Part shown: positions 33,065 through 44,364 of the stretch, piece by piece
How positions within the stretch are numbered: the stretch's first letter is position 1
How the letters are laid out: every line of letters starts with the position of its first letter
DNA from: an uncultured Collinsella sp.
GTDB taxonomy: Bacteria; Actinomycetota; Coriobacteriia; Coriobacteriales; Coriobacteriaceae
DNA length: 60,407 nucleotides
Reading direction: 5' to 3'
Assembly: GCA_902496945.1 (NCBI GenBank)
Contig: CABVDE010000007.1
Coordinates: 1-60,407, forward strand
Made by a program: the position numbers and the translations under genes
The notes under the pieces: model-generated
The model's input: only the letters and a program-made list of their open reading frames with translations
What the model was told of the DNA's origin: nothing
Database searches by the model: none

Positions 33065-33349
33065 GTGCCTGAGGTTGACGCTGCACAGCTCGAGGGTGAG
33101 GCAATGCTCTCAGATCGCATCGCCGATCTCGTCGAATATCTCGTTGTTCAGATCGTCGACGACCCGGATTCCGTGAGCCTTGAGGTCATCGATGGTGACG
33201 ACGCCTCTACGATTGAGGTTTCGGTCGCCGAGGATGACGTCGCTAAGGTCATCGGCCGTCGTGGCCGTACCATCAAGGCCATTCGCACGCTCGCCCGTGC
33301 ACTGGCCGCTCGCCTCGACACTGCTGTCGAGGTAGAGGTTCTGGGCTAG
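33065..33349 (+). CDS. khpA: KH-domain RNA-binding protein KhpA
   Basis: A 94-residue single KH-domain protein. The core VAEDDVAKVIGRRGRTIKAI carries the GxxG loop (GRRG). In Gram-positive bacteria KhpA pairs with KhpB (EloR) to regulate cell elongation genes after transcription. The GTG start at 33065 lies three bases after the rpsP stop codon. The first 15 residues, up to the Met at 14, exceed the usual length, so the Met codon at 33104 is a possible alternative start. Confidence 0.92.
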   Translation: MPEVDAAQLEGEAMLSDRIADLVEYLVVQIVDDPDSVSLEVIDGDDASTIEVSVAEDDVAKVIGRRGRTIKAIRTLARALAARLDTAVEVEVLG

Positions 33350-33353
33350 GACC

Positions 33354-33875
33354 TTGAGGTCCCAGTACAAAAACATCGCCCGTGTGGTCAAGCCGCACGG
33401 AAGGAAGGGGGAGGTCCTCGCGCAGCCGTTGCGGGGGCTTCCTTCTGTATTAGAGCCGGGTATGCGCGTCGCCCTGACGCCGCCGGCGCTCAATCGCGAC
33501 CGCTTTTGTACGGTCGTATCCGTCACCGATACGGGCGATGGCGATCTGGTCTCGTTTGAGGGCATTGACGACTTGACGGCCGCCGAGGGCATCACGGGGT
33601 GCTACGTGCTGGCAAATCGTGACGACTTTGAGCTCGATTCGCTCGACGCTGCCTATACCGACCTGATGGGTCGCGAGGTGGTCGACGAGCGTTTTGGTTT
33701 ACTCGGCACGATCGTTGAGATCATGTCGACGCCCGCCAACGATGTTTGGGTTGTCGAGGGCGATCGGTACGGCGAGGTACTGATTCCCGTGATCGAGCAG
33801 GTTGTGCTCGATCTTCCTGATGCAGGAGCAATTTCCGTCCACGTTATGGACGGCTTGATCGATATGGACAAGTAG
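33354..33875 (+). CDS. rimM: 16S rRNA processing protein RimM
   Basis: Ribosome maturation factor for the 30S head, binding S19. It has 173 residues: an N-terminal beta-barrel (ARVVKPHGRKGEVLAQPL) and a PRC-barrel with DLMGREVVDERFGLLGTI and VLIPVIEQVVLDLP. The start is TTG at 33354, four bases after khpA, with only a weak ribosome site, which suggests coupling to khpA translation. Confidence 0.94.
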   Translation: MRSQYKNIARVVKPHGRKGEVLAQPLRGLPSVLEPGMRVALTPPALNRDRFCTVVSVTDTGDGDLVSFEGIDDLTAAEGITGCYVLANRDDFELDSLDAAYTDLMGREVVDERFGLLGTIVEIMSTPANDVWVVEGDRYGEVLIPVIEQVVLDLPDAGAISVHVMDGLIDMDK

Positions 33876-33885
33876 GGAGGACAAC

Positions 33886-34644
33886 ATGCTGATCGAGACC
33901 CTTTCGGTCTTTCCCGAGATGTTTGAGCCCGTCATGTCCACGTCGATTTTGGGCCGCGCCCGCAAGGCCGGCCTTTTTGATTTTAAGGCGTATAACCTGC
34001 GCGACTGGACGCACGACCGCCATCGTACCGTCGATGACGAGCCGTACGGCGGCGGGCAGGGCATGCTCATGAAGGTCGAGCCTATCGCAGAGGCCATCGA
34101 GGCCATTAGCGCAGAGGGTCCCAAGCCGACGGTGGTGTTCTTCACCCCCTGCGGCGAGCCCTTTACGCAGCATGTGGCCGAGCGCCTGCTCAAAAGCGAG
34201 CGTCTGCTGTTTGTTTGCAGCCGTTACGAGGGCGTCGACGAGCGCGCGTACGCGTATGCCGACGAGCGCCTGTCGATCGGCGACTACGTGCTCACGGGCG
34301 GCGAGTTGCCCGCGATGGTCGTGGCTGACGCCGTCGTGCGTCTGATCCCCGGCGCCCTGGGCGACGAGATGAGCAACGTGGACGAGTCGTTCTCGACCGC
34401 CGAGGACGGAGGACTGCTCGAGTACGCGCAGTACACCCGTCCCGCCGAGTTCAACGGCGAGGGCGTGCCTCCGGTGCTCGTGAGCGGCGATCACGCCAAG
34501 GTCGATGCCTGGCGTCGCAAGAACGCCATCGAGCGTACCTGTCGTTGGCGTCCCGATCTGATCGAGACGGCGCGGCTCACGCCCGAGGAGCGAGCTTACG
34601 CGCAGGAGATCCTTGACGCTTCGTATTCGCAGAGCGAGGAGTGA
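33886..34644 (+). CDS. trmD: tRNA (guanine37-N1)-methyltransferase
   Basis: Methylates G37 next to the anticodon to prevent frameshifting. It has 252 residues with the N-terminal LSVFPEMFEPVM, DDEPYGGGQGMLMK, the SAM-binding trefoil knot LSIGDYVLTGGELPAM, and the C-terminal domain with RPDLIETARLT. The start ATG has GGGAGG upstream. Its stop overlaps the ribosome site of lepB. Confidence 0.97.
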   Translation: MLIETLSVFPEMFEPVMSTSILGRARKAGLFDFKAYNLRDWTHDRHRTVDDEPYGGGQGMLMKVEPIAEAIEAISAEGPKPTVVFFTPCGEPFTQHVAERLLKSERLLFVCSRYEGVDERAYAYADERLSIGDYVLTGGELPAMVVADAVVRLIPGALGDEMSNVDESFSTAEDGGLLEYAQYTRPAEFNGEGVPPVLVSGDHAKVDAWRRKNAIERTCRWRPDLIETARLTPEERAYAQEILDASYSQSEE

Positions 34645-34646
34645 GA

Positions 34647-35210
34647 ATGGTTCCTACGCAACATTCCGCGTTGAGGGGCGCTTTTGAGTGGATCGCGGTC
34701 ATCGCGATCGCGCTCGTCGCCACCTTTTTGATCCGCACCTTTGTGGTCGAGCCCTTTGTGGTGCCCACCGGCTCTATGGAGGACACAATCGAGATCGGCG
34801 ACCAGATTCTGGCGCAAAAGGTGAGCCTCGAGCTCGGCCAGCCCGTCAGGCAGGGTGATATCGTGGTGTTCCACAACCCCGATGGTACCTCCGAGCATGA
34901 TGTTCTTGTCAAGCGCGTTATTGCCACGGCCGGTCAGACGGTCGACCTGCAGGACGGCAAGGTTGTCGTTGACGGCCAAGTACTCGACGAGGACTATACG
35001 ACCGGCATGAGCTGGCCTCTTTCGGTCCAAGCGCCCGGCGCTCAGGCGAGCTATCCCTACACCGTCCCCGATGATTGTGTATGGGTGATGGGCGACAACC
35101 GCGAGAACTCAGCCGACTCCCGCTACTTTGGGCCGGTCGACCGCTCTGATTTAATGGCCGTGGCACTCGTTCGTTACTGGCCGCTCAACCGCATCGGCGC
35201 TATCGACTAA
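34647..35210 (+). CDS. lepB: signal peptidase I
   Basis: Removes signal peptides outside the membrane. It has 187 residues: one N-terminal span at about 14-32, catalytic Ser43 in VPTGSMEDTI and Lys89 in VLVKRVIATAG, then the box WVMGDNRENSADSRYFG. A single span is the Gram-positive form. The ATG at 34647 is chosen because GAGGAG lies five bases upstream; a GTG at 34641 overlaps the trmD stop codon but lacks that spacing. Confidence 0.95.
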   Translation: MVPTQHSALRGAFEWIAVIAIALVATFLIRTFVVEPFVVPTGSMEDTIEIGDQILAQKVSLELGQPVRQGDIVVFHNPDGTSEHDVLVKRVIATAGQTVDLQDGKVVVDGQVLDEDYTTGMSWPLSVQAPGAQASYPYTVPDDCVWVMGDNRENSADSRYFGPVDRSDLMAVALVRYWPLNRIGAID

Positions 35211-35269
35211 AAACCGCTATAGTACAGTACCTAACCGTGTAATCGTTTCGACGAGGGGATATTAGAGGC

Positions 35270-36181
35270 ATGAACGCTTCATCGCTTTCCTTCCAAGACA
35301 TCATCCTGCGCCTCCAGCAGTACTGGGGCGAGCAGGGCTGCGTCATTATGCAGCCCTATGACTCCGAGGTCGGTGCCGGTACCTTCCATACCGCGACCAC
35401 GCTGCGCTCGCTCGGTCCCGCCGAGTGGCGCACCTGCTATGCTCAGCCCTGCCGCCGTCCCGCTGACGGCCGCTACGGCGAGAATCCCAACCGCATGCAG
35501 CACTACTATCAGTTCCAGGTGCTCATCAAGCCGTCTCCGGTCAACGCTCAGGAGCTCTACCTGGGTTCGCTGGCCGCCATTGGCCTGGACCCCAACGACC
35601 ATGACGTCCGCTTTGTCGAGGACGACTGGGAGAGCCCGACGCTCGGCGCCTGGGGCCTTGGCTGGGAGGTCTGGCTCAACGGTATGGAAGTCACGCAGTT
35701 TACGTACTTCCAGCAGGTGGGCGGCATCGAGGTTGACCCCGTTCCCGTCGAGATCACCTACGGCCTGGAGCGTATCGCCATGTACGCCCAGGGCGTCAAC
35801 TCCGTCTACGACCTGGTATGGAGCTATCTGCCCGACGGTACGCCCATGACCTACGGCGACGTGTTCCTGGAGAACGAACGCGAGTTCAGCGCCTACAACT
35901 TTGAGGTCGCCAACGTCGAGATGATGCGTCAGAAGTTTGATGACTACGAGGCCGAGTGCCACTCCTGCCTTGAGCGCAAGCTGCCGCTGCCGGCGTACGA
36001 CTGCGTCATGAAGTGCAGCCACGCTTTCAACCTGCTCGATGCCCGTGGCGCCCTGTCCGCGGTCGAGCGTGCCAACTACATCCTGCGCGTCCGCGCCGTC
36101 GCCAAGGCGTGCTGCGAGGCCTATATGGCCGAGGTCGCCGGAGTCAACGAGAATGCCGACCAGGAAGGCGAGGTGGCGTAA
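35270..36181 (+). CDS. glyQ: glycyl-tRNA synthetase alpha subunit
   Basis: Catalytic subunit of the heterotetrameric bacterial GlyRS. The length of 303 residues is standard. Seen: IILRLQQYWGEQGCVIMQPYD at the start, then TFHTATTLRSLGP, PNRMQHYYQFQVLIKPSP and ITYGLERIAMYAQG. No T-box leader is visible upstream in the 59-base gap, although a TATAGT lies at 35218. It is followed three bases later by glyS. Confidence 0.97.
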   Translation: MNASSLSFQDIILRLQQYWGEQGCVIMQPYDSEVGAGTFHTATTLRSLGPAEWRTCYAQPCRRPADGRYGENPNRMQHYYQFQVLIKPSPVNAQELYLGSLAAIGLDPNDHDVRFVEDDWESPTLGAWGLGWEVWLNGMEVTQFTYFQQVGGIEVDPVPVEITYGLERIAMYAQGVNSVYDLVWSYLPDGTPMTYGDVFLENEREFSAYNFEVANVEMMRQKFDDYEAECHSCLERKLPLPAYDCVMKCSHAFNLLDARGALSAVERANYILRVRAVAKACCEAYMAEVAGVNENADQEGEVA

Positions 36182-36184
36182 GCC

Positions 36185-38281
36185 ATGGCAGACGCTAAGG
36201 ATTTCCTGTTTGAGATCGGTACGGAGGAAATGCCCTCCGCGCCGCTGAACAATGCTGTCAAGCAGCTCGGTACCATGATCGCCAAGGGTCTCGACGAGGC
36301 CGGCCTGGCCCACGGCGAGGTCCGCGTGATCTCGAGCCCGCGTCGTCTGACCGCGCTCGTGGCCAACGTCGCCACCGCGACCGATGAGGTTCACGAGGTC
36401 AAGCGTGGTCCCGCGGCAAACATTGCCTTCGATGCCGACGGCAACGCCACCAAGGCTGCCCAGGGCTTTGCCCGCAAGAGCGGTGTGGCTGCCGAGGACC
36501 TGGTCCGTCGCGAGGACGCCGACGGCCGCGAGTATGTCTTTGCCGAGAAGAACATTCCCTCCGCCCCGGCGACCCCGATCCTGACGGCCCTGTGCGAGAA
36601 GACCATCGCCGGTCTGCAGTGGCCCAACTATCGCTCTCAGCGCTGGGGCCACGAGCACGCCACGTTTGTGCGCCCGGTCCGTTGGATCTGCTGCCTGCTG
36701 GGTGAGGACGTCGTGCCCGTGTCGTTTGCCGACGTGACGAGCGGCAACACCACGCGTGGCCATCGCGTGCTTGGTCCCGGTGACCACGTTGTCGCCAGCC
36801 CTGCCGTCTACGAGCAGGTGCTCGAGGACGCCGGCGTGCTCTCTGCCGAGCGTCGTCGCGAGGCCATCCTCGCCGGTATCGCCGAGGTCGAGGCTGCCCG
36901 TCCCGGCTGCCATGTCGATACGCCCAAAAAGGTCTTCGAGGAGGTCATCAACCTCTGCGAGTGGCCGACGGTGCTCGTGGGTACCTTCGACGAGGAGTTC
37001 CTCAAGGTCCCGCACGAGATCATCTGCGAGTCCATGCTCACCAACCAGCGCTACTTCCCGATCTATGACGGCGAGGGCAAGCTCACGCGTGAGTTCGTGG
37101 TCGTTTCCAACAGCAAGCCCGAGAATGCCGAGCGCGTGATCGACGGCAACGAGCGCGTCGTGCGCGCCCGCCTGGACGACGCCAAGTTCTTCTACGAGGA
37201 GGACCTGAAGATCTCCCTCGACGAGTTCCGCGAGCGTCTGGCCAAGGTCGCCTTCCAGGAGAAACTCGGTAGCGTGCTCGCCAAGTCCGAGCGTATTGAG
37301 CAGCTCGCGCTCGCTATTGCCCGCGAGGCTCATCTGGGCGCCCATCTTGCCGCCGACGCCGCTCGCGCCGCGCACCTGTGCAAGGCCGACCTGGTGTCCA
37401 ACGCCGTCGTCGAGTTCACGAGCCAGCAGGGCGTGATGGGCGGTTACTACGCCTGCGCGATGGGGGAGAACGACGAGGTCGCTCACGCCATTCGCGATCA
37501 CTATCGCCCCCGCTTTGCCGGTGATGAGCTGCCCGAGGGCACCGCTGGCTGCATCGTGGCCTGCGCCGACAAGCTCGACACCATCGCCGGTATCTTTGCC
37601 ATCGGCGAGCCCCCGACCGGCTCTTCCGACCCGTATGCGCTGCGCCGTGCCGCTATCGGCATCATCAACATCCTGCGCGACCGTCTGCCGATCGATCCCA
37701 CGTCGCTTATCGACTTTGCTCTACAGCTTTACAGCGAGCAGGGCATTGCGTTCGATGCCGCCGAGGTCGCCCAGCAGGTCCGTGACTTCTTCCACGGCCG
37801 TCTGGTGAGCATGGCCCGCGACGAGAAGATCCCGGCCGATACCGTCGCCGCCGTCTCTGCGGTGCACATCATCGCCCCGTCCGTCTTCTTCGCCCGCTGC
37901 GCCGCCCTCGACGAGGCCCGCAAGAACGATGCCGAGACGTTCGACAATCTGGCGACCGCCTATGCCCGTGCCGCACATATCTCCAAGCTCGAGCTGGGTG
38001 CGGAGTACGATCGCAGCCTGATGGGCGAGGCCGAGCTCGCGCTTGCCGACGCCTCCGAGGCCGCTCAGACCGCCGTCGATGCCGCTCTTGCTGCCGAGGA
38101 CTACCAGGCCGCATTTGCCGCTCTCGCCGCTCTGCGTGCCCCCATCGATCGTTTCTTCGACGAGGTTATGGTCATGGACAAGGATGAGCAGCTCCGCGAT
38201 AATCGCCTTAAGCTGCTCAACCGCTTTGAGGCCGTTTTCTCCGGCATCGCCAACATCGGTGAGCTTGCCCGCAAAAAGTAA
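36185..38281 (+). CDS. glyS: glycyl-tRNA synthetase beta subunit
   Basis: The tRNA-binding subunit of GlyRS. It has 698 residues: FEIGTEEMPSAPL at the start, ISSPRRLTALV, KRGPAANIAFD, then the HD-like domain and a C-terminal anticodon-binding helical domain ending near DNRLKLLNRFEAVF. It begins three bases after glyQ and is part of the same transcript. Confidence 0.97.
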   Translation: MADAKDFLFEIGTEEMPSAPLNNAVKQLGTMIAKGLDEAGLAHGEVRVISSPRRLTALVANVATATDEVHEVKRGPAANIAFDADGNATKAAQGFARKSGVAAEDLVRREDADGREYVFAEKNIPSAPATPILTALCEKTIAGLQWPNYRSQRWGHEHATFVRPVRWICCLLGEDVVPVSFADVTSGNTTRGHRVLGPGDHVVASPAVYEQVLEDAGVLSAERRREAILAGIAEVEAARPGCHVDTPKKVFEEVINLCEWPTVLVGTFDEEFLKVPHEIICESMLTNQRYFPIYDGEGKLTREFVVVSNSKPENAERVIDGNERVVRARLDDAKFFYEEDLKISLDEFRERLAKVAFQEKLGSVLAKSERIEQLALAIAREAHLGAHLAADAARAAHLCKADLVSNAVVEFTSQQGVMGGYYACAMGENDEVAHAIRDHYRPRFAGDELPEGTAGCIVACADKLDTIAGIFAIGEPPTGSSDPYALRRAAIGIINILRDRLPIDPTSLIDFALQLYSEQGIAFDAAEVAQQVRDFFHGRLVSMARDEKIPADTVAAVSAVHIIAPSVFFARCAALDEARKNDAETFDNLATAYARAAHISKLELGAEYDRSLMGEAELALADASEAAQTAVDAALAAEDYQAAFAALAALRAPIDRFFDEVMVMDKDEQLRDNRLKLLNRFEAVFSGIANIGELARKK

Positions 38282-38315
38282 GCTAGCCTGCGCGTAAGCG
38301 CAAAAGGAGCCCCGC

Positions 38316-39191
38316 ATGGATTGCCCGGTCGCCGCTCGTCCCACCGTTATCGTTATCTCCGACTCGCTCGGTGATACCGCTTGTGAGGTAGTGCTTGCGG
38401 CGTCCGGGCAATTTGATGAAGGGGCTTTTCGTGTTTTGCGCCTGCCCAAGGTGACCTCGGTGGAGCAGGTCAAGTCGTTTGTGGGTCCGCGCGTCGATGC
38501 GGACCATCGCGATATCGCTGTATTCCACACGATCGTCGATCCTGCCTTACGCGCTCGTGTGCTCGACTACTTGGGCATGCTGCACATTCGCTCGGTCGAC
38601 TTGATCGGCCCGACGCTCGCCGTGTTGTCATCTCTTATCGGCGTGCCGCCCAAGGGCGTGGCGGGCGTGATTCACAAGACCGATGACCGCTATTTCCACC
38701 GCATCGAGGCCATGGAGTATTTCGTTGAGCACGATGACGGTCGTGGTTGCGACGACCTGTCGGGCGCCGATATCGTGCTGCTCGGTGTCTCGCGCACGTC
38801 CAAGACGCCGCTTTCGATGTATCTGGCCTATCAGGGCTACAAGGTCGCCAACGTCCCGCTGGCGCACGGCATGGAGCCGCCCAAGTCGATTTACGAGGTC
38901 GACCCGATGCGGCTGTTCGGCCTGATTTCGACCGTCGATGTGATTTCCGAGATTCGCGATAGCCGCCTGGGTGATGACTACGCACGCGCCGTTGCCGGCT
39001 CCTATGCCGAGCCCGAGAGCGTCCGCAGCGAGCTTGAGGAGGCTCGTGCCCTCATGAAGCGTCTGGGCTGCTTTGTGGTGCGCACCGACGGCAAGGCGAT
39101 CGAGGAAAGCGCTGCCGAGATCATCGCGCATCTCGAAGAGATTCAAGAGGCAAGAGCCCGCCGAGCCGCCCGCCGCGCTCAACAAAAGTAG
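38316..39191 (+). CDS. pyruvate, phosphate dikinase regulatory protein (kinase/phosphorylase)
   Basis: A DUF299 bifunctional enzyme that inactivates PPDK by ADP-dependent phosphorylation of its active-site Thr and reactivates it by phosphorolysis. It has 291 residues with VISDSLGDTACEVV at the N-terminus, the P-loop LLGVSRTSKTPLSMYLA near residue 155 and YKVANVPLAHG. It is followed, after a 314-base gap rich in regulatory-looking sequence, by ppdK, its substrate enzyme. The C-terminal Arg/Ala/Gln tail is unremarkable. Confidence 0.95.
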   Translation: MDCPVAARPTVIVISDSLGDTACEVVLAASGQFDEGAFRVLRLPKVTSVEQVKSFVGPRVDADHRDIAVFHTIVDPALRARVLDYLGMLHIRSVDLIGPTLAVLSSLIGVPPKGVAGVIHKTDDRYFHRIEAMEYFVEHDDGRGCDDLSGADIVLLGVSRTSKTPLSMYLAYQGYKVANVPLAHGMEPPKSIYEVDPMRLFGLISTVDVISEIRDSRLGDDYARAVAGSYAEPESVRSELEEARALMKRLGCFVVRTDGKAIEESAAEIIAHLEEIQEARARRAARRAQQK

Positions 39192-39505
39192 CTCATTTGA
39201 CCATTGACCGTGGGATAAACACCTCTGATGACAAGGTAGCTAAAATTGCCCCGTCTCAAATAACTAGTTTTGGTAAAGCGATTTAGCAAAGAACTACTTT
39301 TGAACTGCAATTTTCTTACAGTGGTATCTTCATAAGGTAACCACCTTTACCTACCGTTTACCGCCACATTTACCACGTTTACCAAACCCCGCGCCCTCTA
39401 CGCAAGTCCGCTCAATGCCCGCCGTATAGTTCCCTCACGGCCCGCATCCGGCGGGGCGATTCGTTACCACGGTCGTGTGTGCGAACACATAGAAGGGGAA
39501 GTATC
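39192..39505 (+). promoter_or_regulatory. ppdK upstream region with TTTACC repeat array
   Basis: A 314-base gap with no convincing small gene. Four direct TTTACC repeats begin at 39346, 39357, 39369 and 39378, spaced 11, 12 and 9 bases, about one helical turn each. Related GGTAACC at 39336 and GGTAAA at 39272 lie upstream. A TATAGT at 39425-39430 is a possible -10; the -35 position (GCAAGT) is poor. The repeats would end about 20 bases upstream of the -35, where an activator would bind. The regulator is unknown. Confidence 0.55.
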
Positions 39506-42256
<2,751 letters not shown>

Positions 42257-42294
42257 CATTTTGGGCTTAGGCGCCTAGCGTAGCCCCCTTCGTG

Positions 42295-42330
42295 CCGCCC
42301 GTCTCATTCATGAGGCGGGCGGTTATCATG
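42295..42330 (+). terminator. intrinsic terminator after ppdK
   Basis: CCGCCCGTCTCAT (42295-42307) pairs with ATGAGGCGGGCGG (42310-42322) with one G-U and a two-base loop. The following TTATCATG is only moderately T-rich. Confidence 0.65.
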
Positions 42331-42368
42331 TGCGGGTTTTGTCTTTTTGTCTGCGTAAAAAATTGTTC

Positions 42369-42396
42369 TTGCAGCAGAAACCCGCGCGTGTATACT
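42369..42396 (+). promoter_or_regulatory. promoter of rplS
   Basis: TTGCAG at 42369-42374 and TATACT at 42391-42396 with a 16-base spacer, giving a leader of about 62 bases. Confidence 0.65.
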
Positions 42397-42465
42397 CAAA
42401 TACGTTTGTTCAACTACGTGCCGGCCAAGGTGGTACGGCACCTCTAGAAGAGTAAGGAATTGCAC

Positions 42466-42807
42466 ATGGATTACATCCGCGCAATCGAGCGTCAGCAGAT
42501 CCGCGAGGACATTCCTCAGGTTCGCGTCGCCGACAACGTCAAGGTTCACTACCGCATTAAGGAAGGCGACCGCGAGCGCATCCAGGTCTTCCAGGGCGAC
42601 GTCATCCGCATGGCCGGCGCTGGTGCCCGCGAGACCTTCACCGTCCGCAAGATGTCCTTCGGTGTCGGTGTTGAGCGTACCTTCCCGCTTCACAGCCCCA
42701 AGATCGCTAAGCTCGAGGTCGTCCGTCATGGTCGCGTCCGTCGCGCCAAGCTGTACTACCTCCGCGACAAGGTGGGCAAGGCTGCTCGCATCCCCGAGAA
42801 GCGCTAA
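42466..42807 (+). CDS. rplS: 50S ribosomal protein L19
   Basis: A 113-residue protein at the 30S-50S interface. It starts MDYIRAIERQQIREDIPQ and contains VHYRIKEGDRERIQVFQGDV, FTVRKMSFGVGVERTFPLHS and RRAKLYYLRDKVGKAARI. The ATG at 42466 has AAGGA seven bases upstream. In many bacteria rplS directly follows trmD; here about 7.8 kb with lepB, glyQS and ppdK intervene. Confidence 0.97.
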   Translation: MDYIRAIERQQIREDIPQVRVADNVKVHYRIKEGDRERIQVFQGDVIRMAGAGARETFTVRKMSFGVGVERTFPLHSPKIAKLEVVRHGRVRRAKLYYLRDKVGKAARIPEKR

Positions 42808-42841
42808 GAAGATCGCAGCGTCCGTCCACTCGTTTGGACAC

Positions 42842-42873
42842 AAGGGTCACCTTCGGGTGGCCCTTCTTTTTAT
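42842..42873 (+). terminator. intrinsic terminator after rplS
   Basis: AAGGGTCACC pairs with GGTGGCCCTT around a TTCG-type loop, followed by CTTTTTAT. Confidence 0.85.
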
Positions 42874-42900
42874 CTGATTTGCATGCAAGGAGGCCCCGAT

Positions 42901-43689
42901 ATGGCCAATATGACAAGCTCGGTTTCGGCATCGCAGGTTGCCGGCGAGCTGGCGAGCGCCACGTTCGAGGAGATTCCCACCCTCGTGGAGCATTATCGCG
43001 AGGATCCGCGCCAGCAGGTGATCAAGGCTTGCGAGCGTGCCCTTAAGCGCCATGCCAAGGAACTTGCCGAGCGCGAGCGCGTCAACGGCATGTACGAGCT
43101 CATGCACGAGCTTGGCGGCGATGGCGTGGTCGTCGGCGTCGACGAGGTCGGTCGCGGATCGGTGGCCGGTCCCTTGACCGTGTGCGCCGTGTGCCTTCCC
43201 ATGGAGCCGCGCGTCTGGGGCATCAACGATTCCAAAAAACTCACGCCGGCGCGCCGTGAGTTGCTCTCGGTGAAGATTGCCGAGGTGGCGACGGCGATTG
43301 GGTTTTGTCATATCGCGCCGAAGGATATCGATGAGATGGGTATGGCACGCGCTATCCGTGCCGCTGTTGCGGGCGCCGTGGCCGATACGGGGCTCGAGCC
43401 AGACTGCGTCCTCATGGATGGCAACCCCTTGGGCGCCGTTCCCAACGAGCGCGATGTGGTGAAGGGCGATGCCAAGATCGCCTGCATCGCCGCAGCGTCC
43501 ATCATGGCTAAGGTTACGCGTGACGAGATGATGGTCGAGTATGACGCCGAGTATCCCGAGTACCATCTGGCCGAGTCGAAGGGCTATGCAAGCCCCGAGC
43601 ATATCGAGGCCATTCGCAAACATGGTCTTTGTCCGCTGCATCGTGTGAGCTTTTGCGGAAACTTTCTGCAGACTGAGCGCCTGTTCTAG
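42901..43689 (+). CDS. rnhB: ribonuclease HII
   Basis: Removes ribonucleotides from DNA and RNA from hybrids. It has 262 residues with catalytic blocks VVVGVDEVGRGSVAGPL (Asp-Glu pair), DCVLMDGNPLGAV (Asp) and AASIMAKVTRDEMMVEYDAE (Asp). About 75 residues precede the catalytic core, a length seen in Gram-positive RnhB. The ATG at 42901 has AAGGAGG seven bases upstream. Confidence 0.95.
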   Translation: MANMTSSVSASQVAGELASATFEEIPTLVEHYREDPRQQVIKACERALKRHAKELAERERVNGMYELMHELGGDGVVVGVDEVGRGSVAGPLTVCAVCLPMEPRVWGINDSKKLTPARRELLSVKIAEVATAIGFCHIAPKDIDEMGMARAIRAAVAGAVADTGLEPDCVLMDGNPLGAVPNERDVVKGDAKIACIAAASIMAKVTRDEMMVEYDAEYPEYHLAESKGYASPEHIEAIRKHGLCPLHRVSFCGNFLQTERLF

Positions 43690-43698
43690 GTCAATTGT

Positions 43699-43718
43699 GG
43701 AGACAGGGACCTCTGGGG
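43699..43718 (+). repeat. degenerate copy of the 3111-3151 palindrome core
   Basis: The 20 bases beginning GGAGACAGGGACC match the minus strand of 3118-3137 at 16 of 20 positions. The flanking palindrome is not kept, so this would be a decayed copy. The match is short, and the relation is tentative. Confidence 0.4.
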
Positions 43719-43739
43719 TTTTATAAACCTGCTGCTAGC

Positions 43740-43780
43740 GGGTCGTGTGCAATGTGATTGTTGCGCACGGCCCGTTATTT
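43740..43780 (+). terminator. hairpin terminator after rnhB
   Basis: GGGTCGTGTGCAA (43740-43752) pairs with TTGCGCACGGCCC (43761-43773) over 13 bp with two G-U pairs, followed by GTTATTTG. The rest of the 189-base gap to yraN shows no gene. Confidence 0.65.
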
Positions 43781-43878
43781 GTCGGCATTTGGTCAGCTTT
43801 TGGTTTGCTTCCGGTACTTACCCGCATGAAAGGTGCCCTCATCATCGGGGCAATGCAGTGTGCGGGAAAGGAGACCCC

Positions 43879-44364
43879 ATGTGTGCCGCAAGCAAAAAGA
43901 GCAAGACGCAGCAGCTCAAGGAGCGTTGGGAAAACGGCGAGCTCGACTGCGGGGCGATCACGCCCGAGTATATCAAGGGGCTTAGTCCCCGCGAGCTGGG
44001 CATGCTGGGCGAGCTGATCACCATCGACTACTTTAACGAGCGCGGTTACACCTTGCTGGAGCAGGGCTATCGTTGCACAGAGGGTGAGGCCGATTTGGTA
44101 CTGCTCGATGAGCTCGACGATGTCGTGGTGATGACCGAGGTCAAGACCAGACGTGTCGCGCTGGATTGCACCACGCGGGTCTTTCCCGAGGAGGCCGTGG
44201 ACGCCCAAAAGCAACGCCGCTACCGCCGCATCGCAAGCTGCTATCTCATGGAGCATTATCCGCTCAAGGCGATTCGCTTCGATGCCGTTGGCGTGACCAT
44301 CCGTGGCGGGCATATCGCCGAGATCGAGCACCAGTACAACGCGTTCGATTGGCAGGTGTCGTGA
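43879..44364 (+). CDS. yraN: YraN family endonuclease-fold protein (UPF0102)
   Basis: About 161 residues. The nuclease-like core has LGELITIDYFNERGYTLLEQ, then EGEADLVLLDELDDVVVM and TEVKTR, the E-D-ExK arrangement of the restriction-endonuclease fold. The biochemical role is not settled. The ATG at 43879 has AAAGGAG upstream; the frame is open up to 43747 without support. The stop overlaps the comM start (TGATG). The 35-residue N-terminal lead is rich in Lys and Glu. Confidence 0.9.
   Translation: MCAASKKSKTQQLKERWENGELDCGAITPEYIKGLSPRELGMLGELITIDYFNERGYTLLEQGYRCTEGEADLVLLDELDDVVVMTEVKTRRVALDCTTRVFPEEAVDAQKQRRYRRIASCYLMEHYPLKAIRFDAVGVTIRGGHIAEIEHQYNAFDWQVS

Noticed and set aside
35211..35269. 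T-box riboswitch before glyQS
   Set aside because: The gap is only 59 bases and lacks the T-box core sequence and a terminator/antiterminator pair.
35279..37501. A 740-codon open frame opposite glyQ and glyS
   Set aside because: Antisense shadow with repetitive Leu/Gly/Val/Asp composition; glyQS are unambiguous.
43745..44017. Small open frame starting before yraN
   Set aside because: It crosses the rnhB terminator and the yraN start in another phase and shows no conserved feature.
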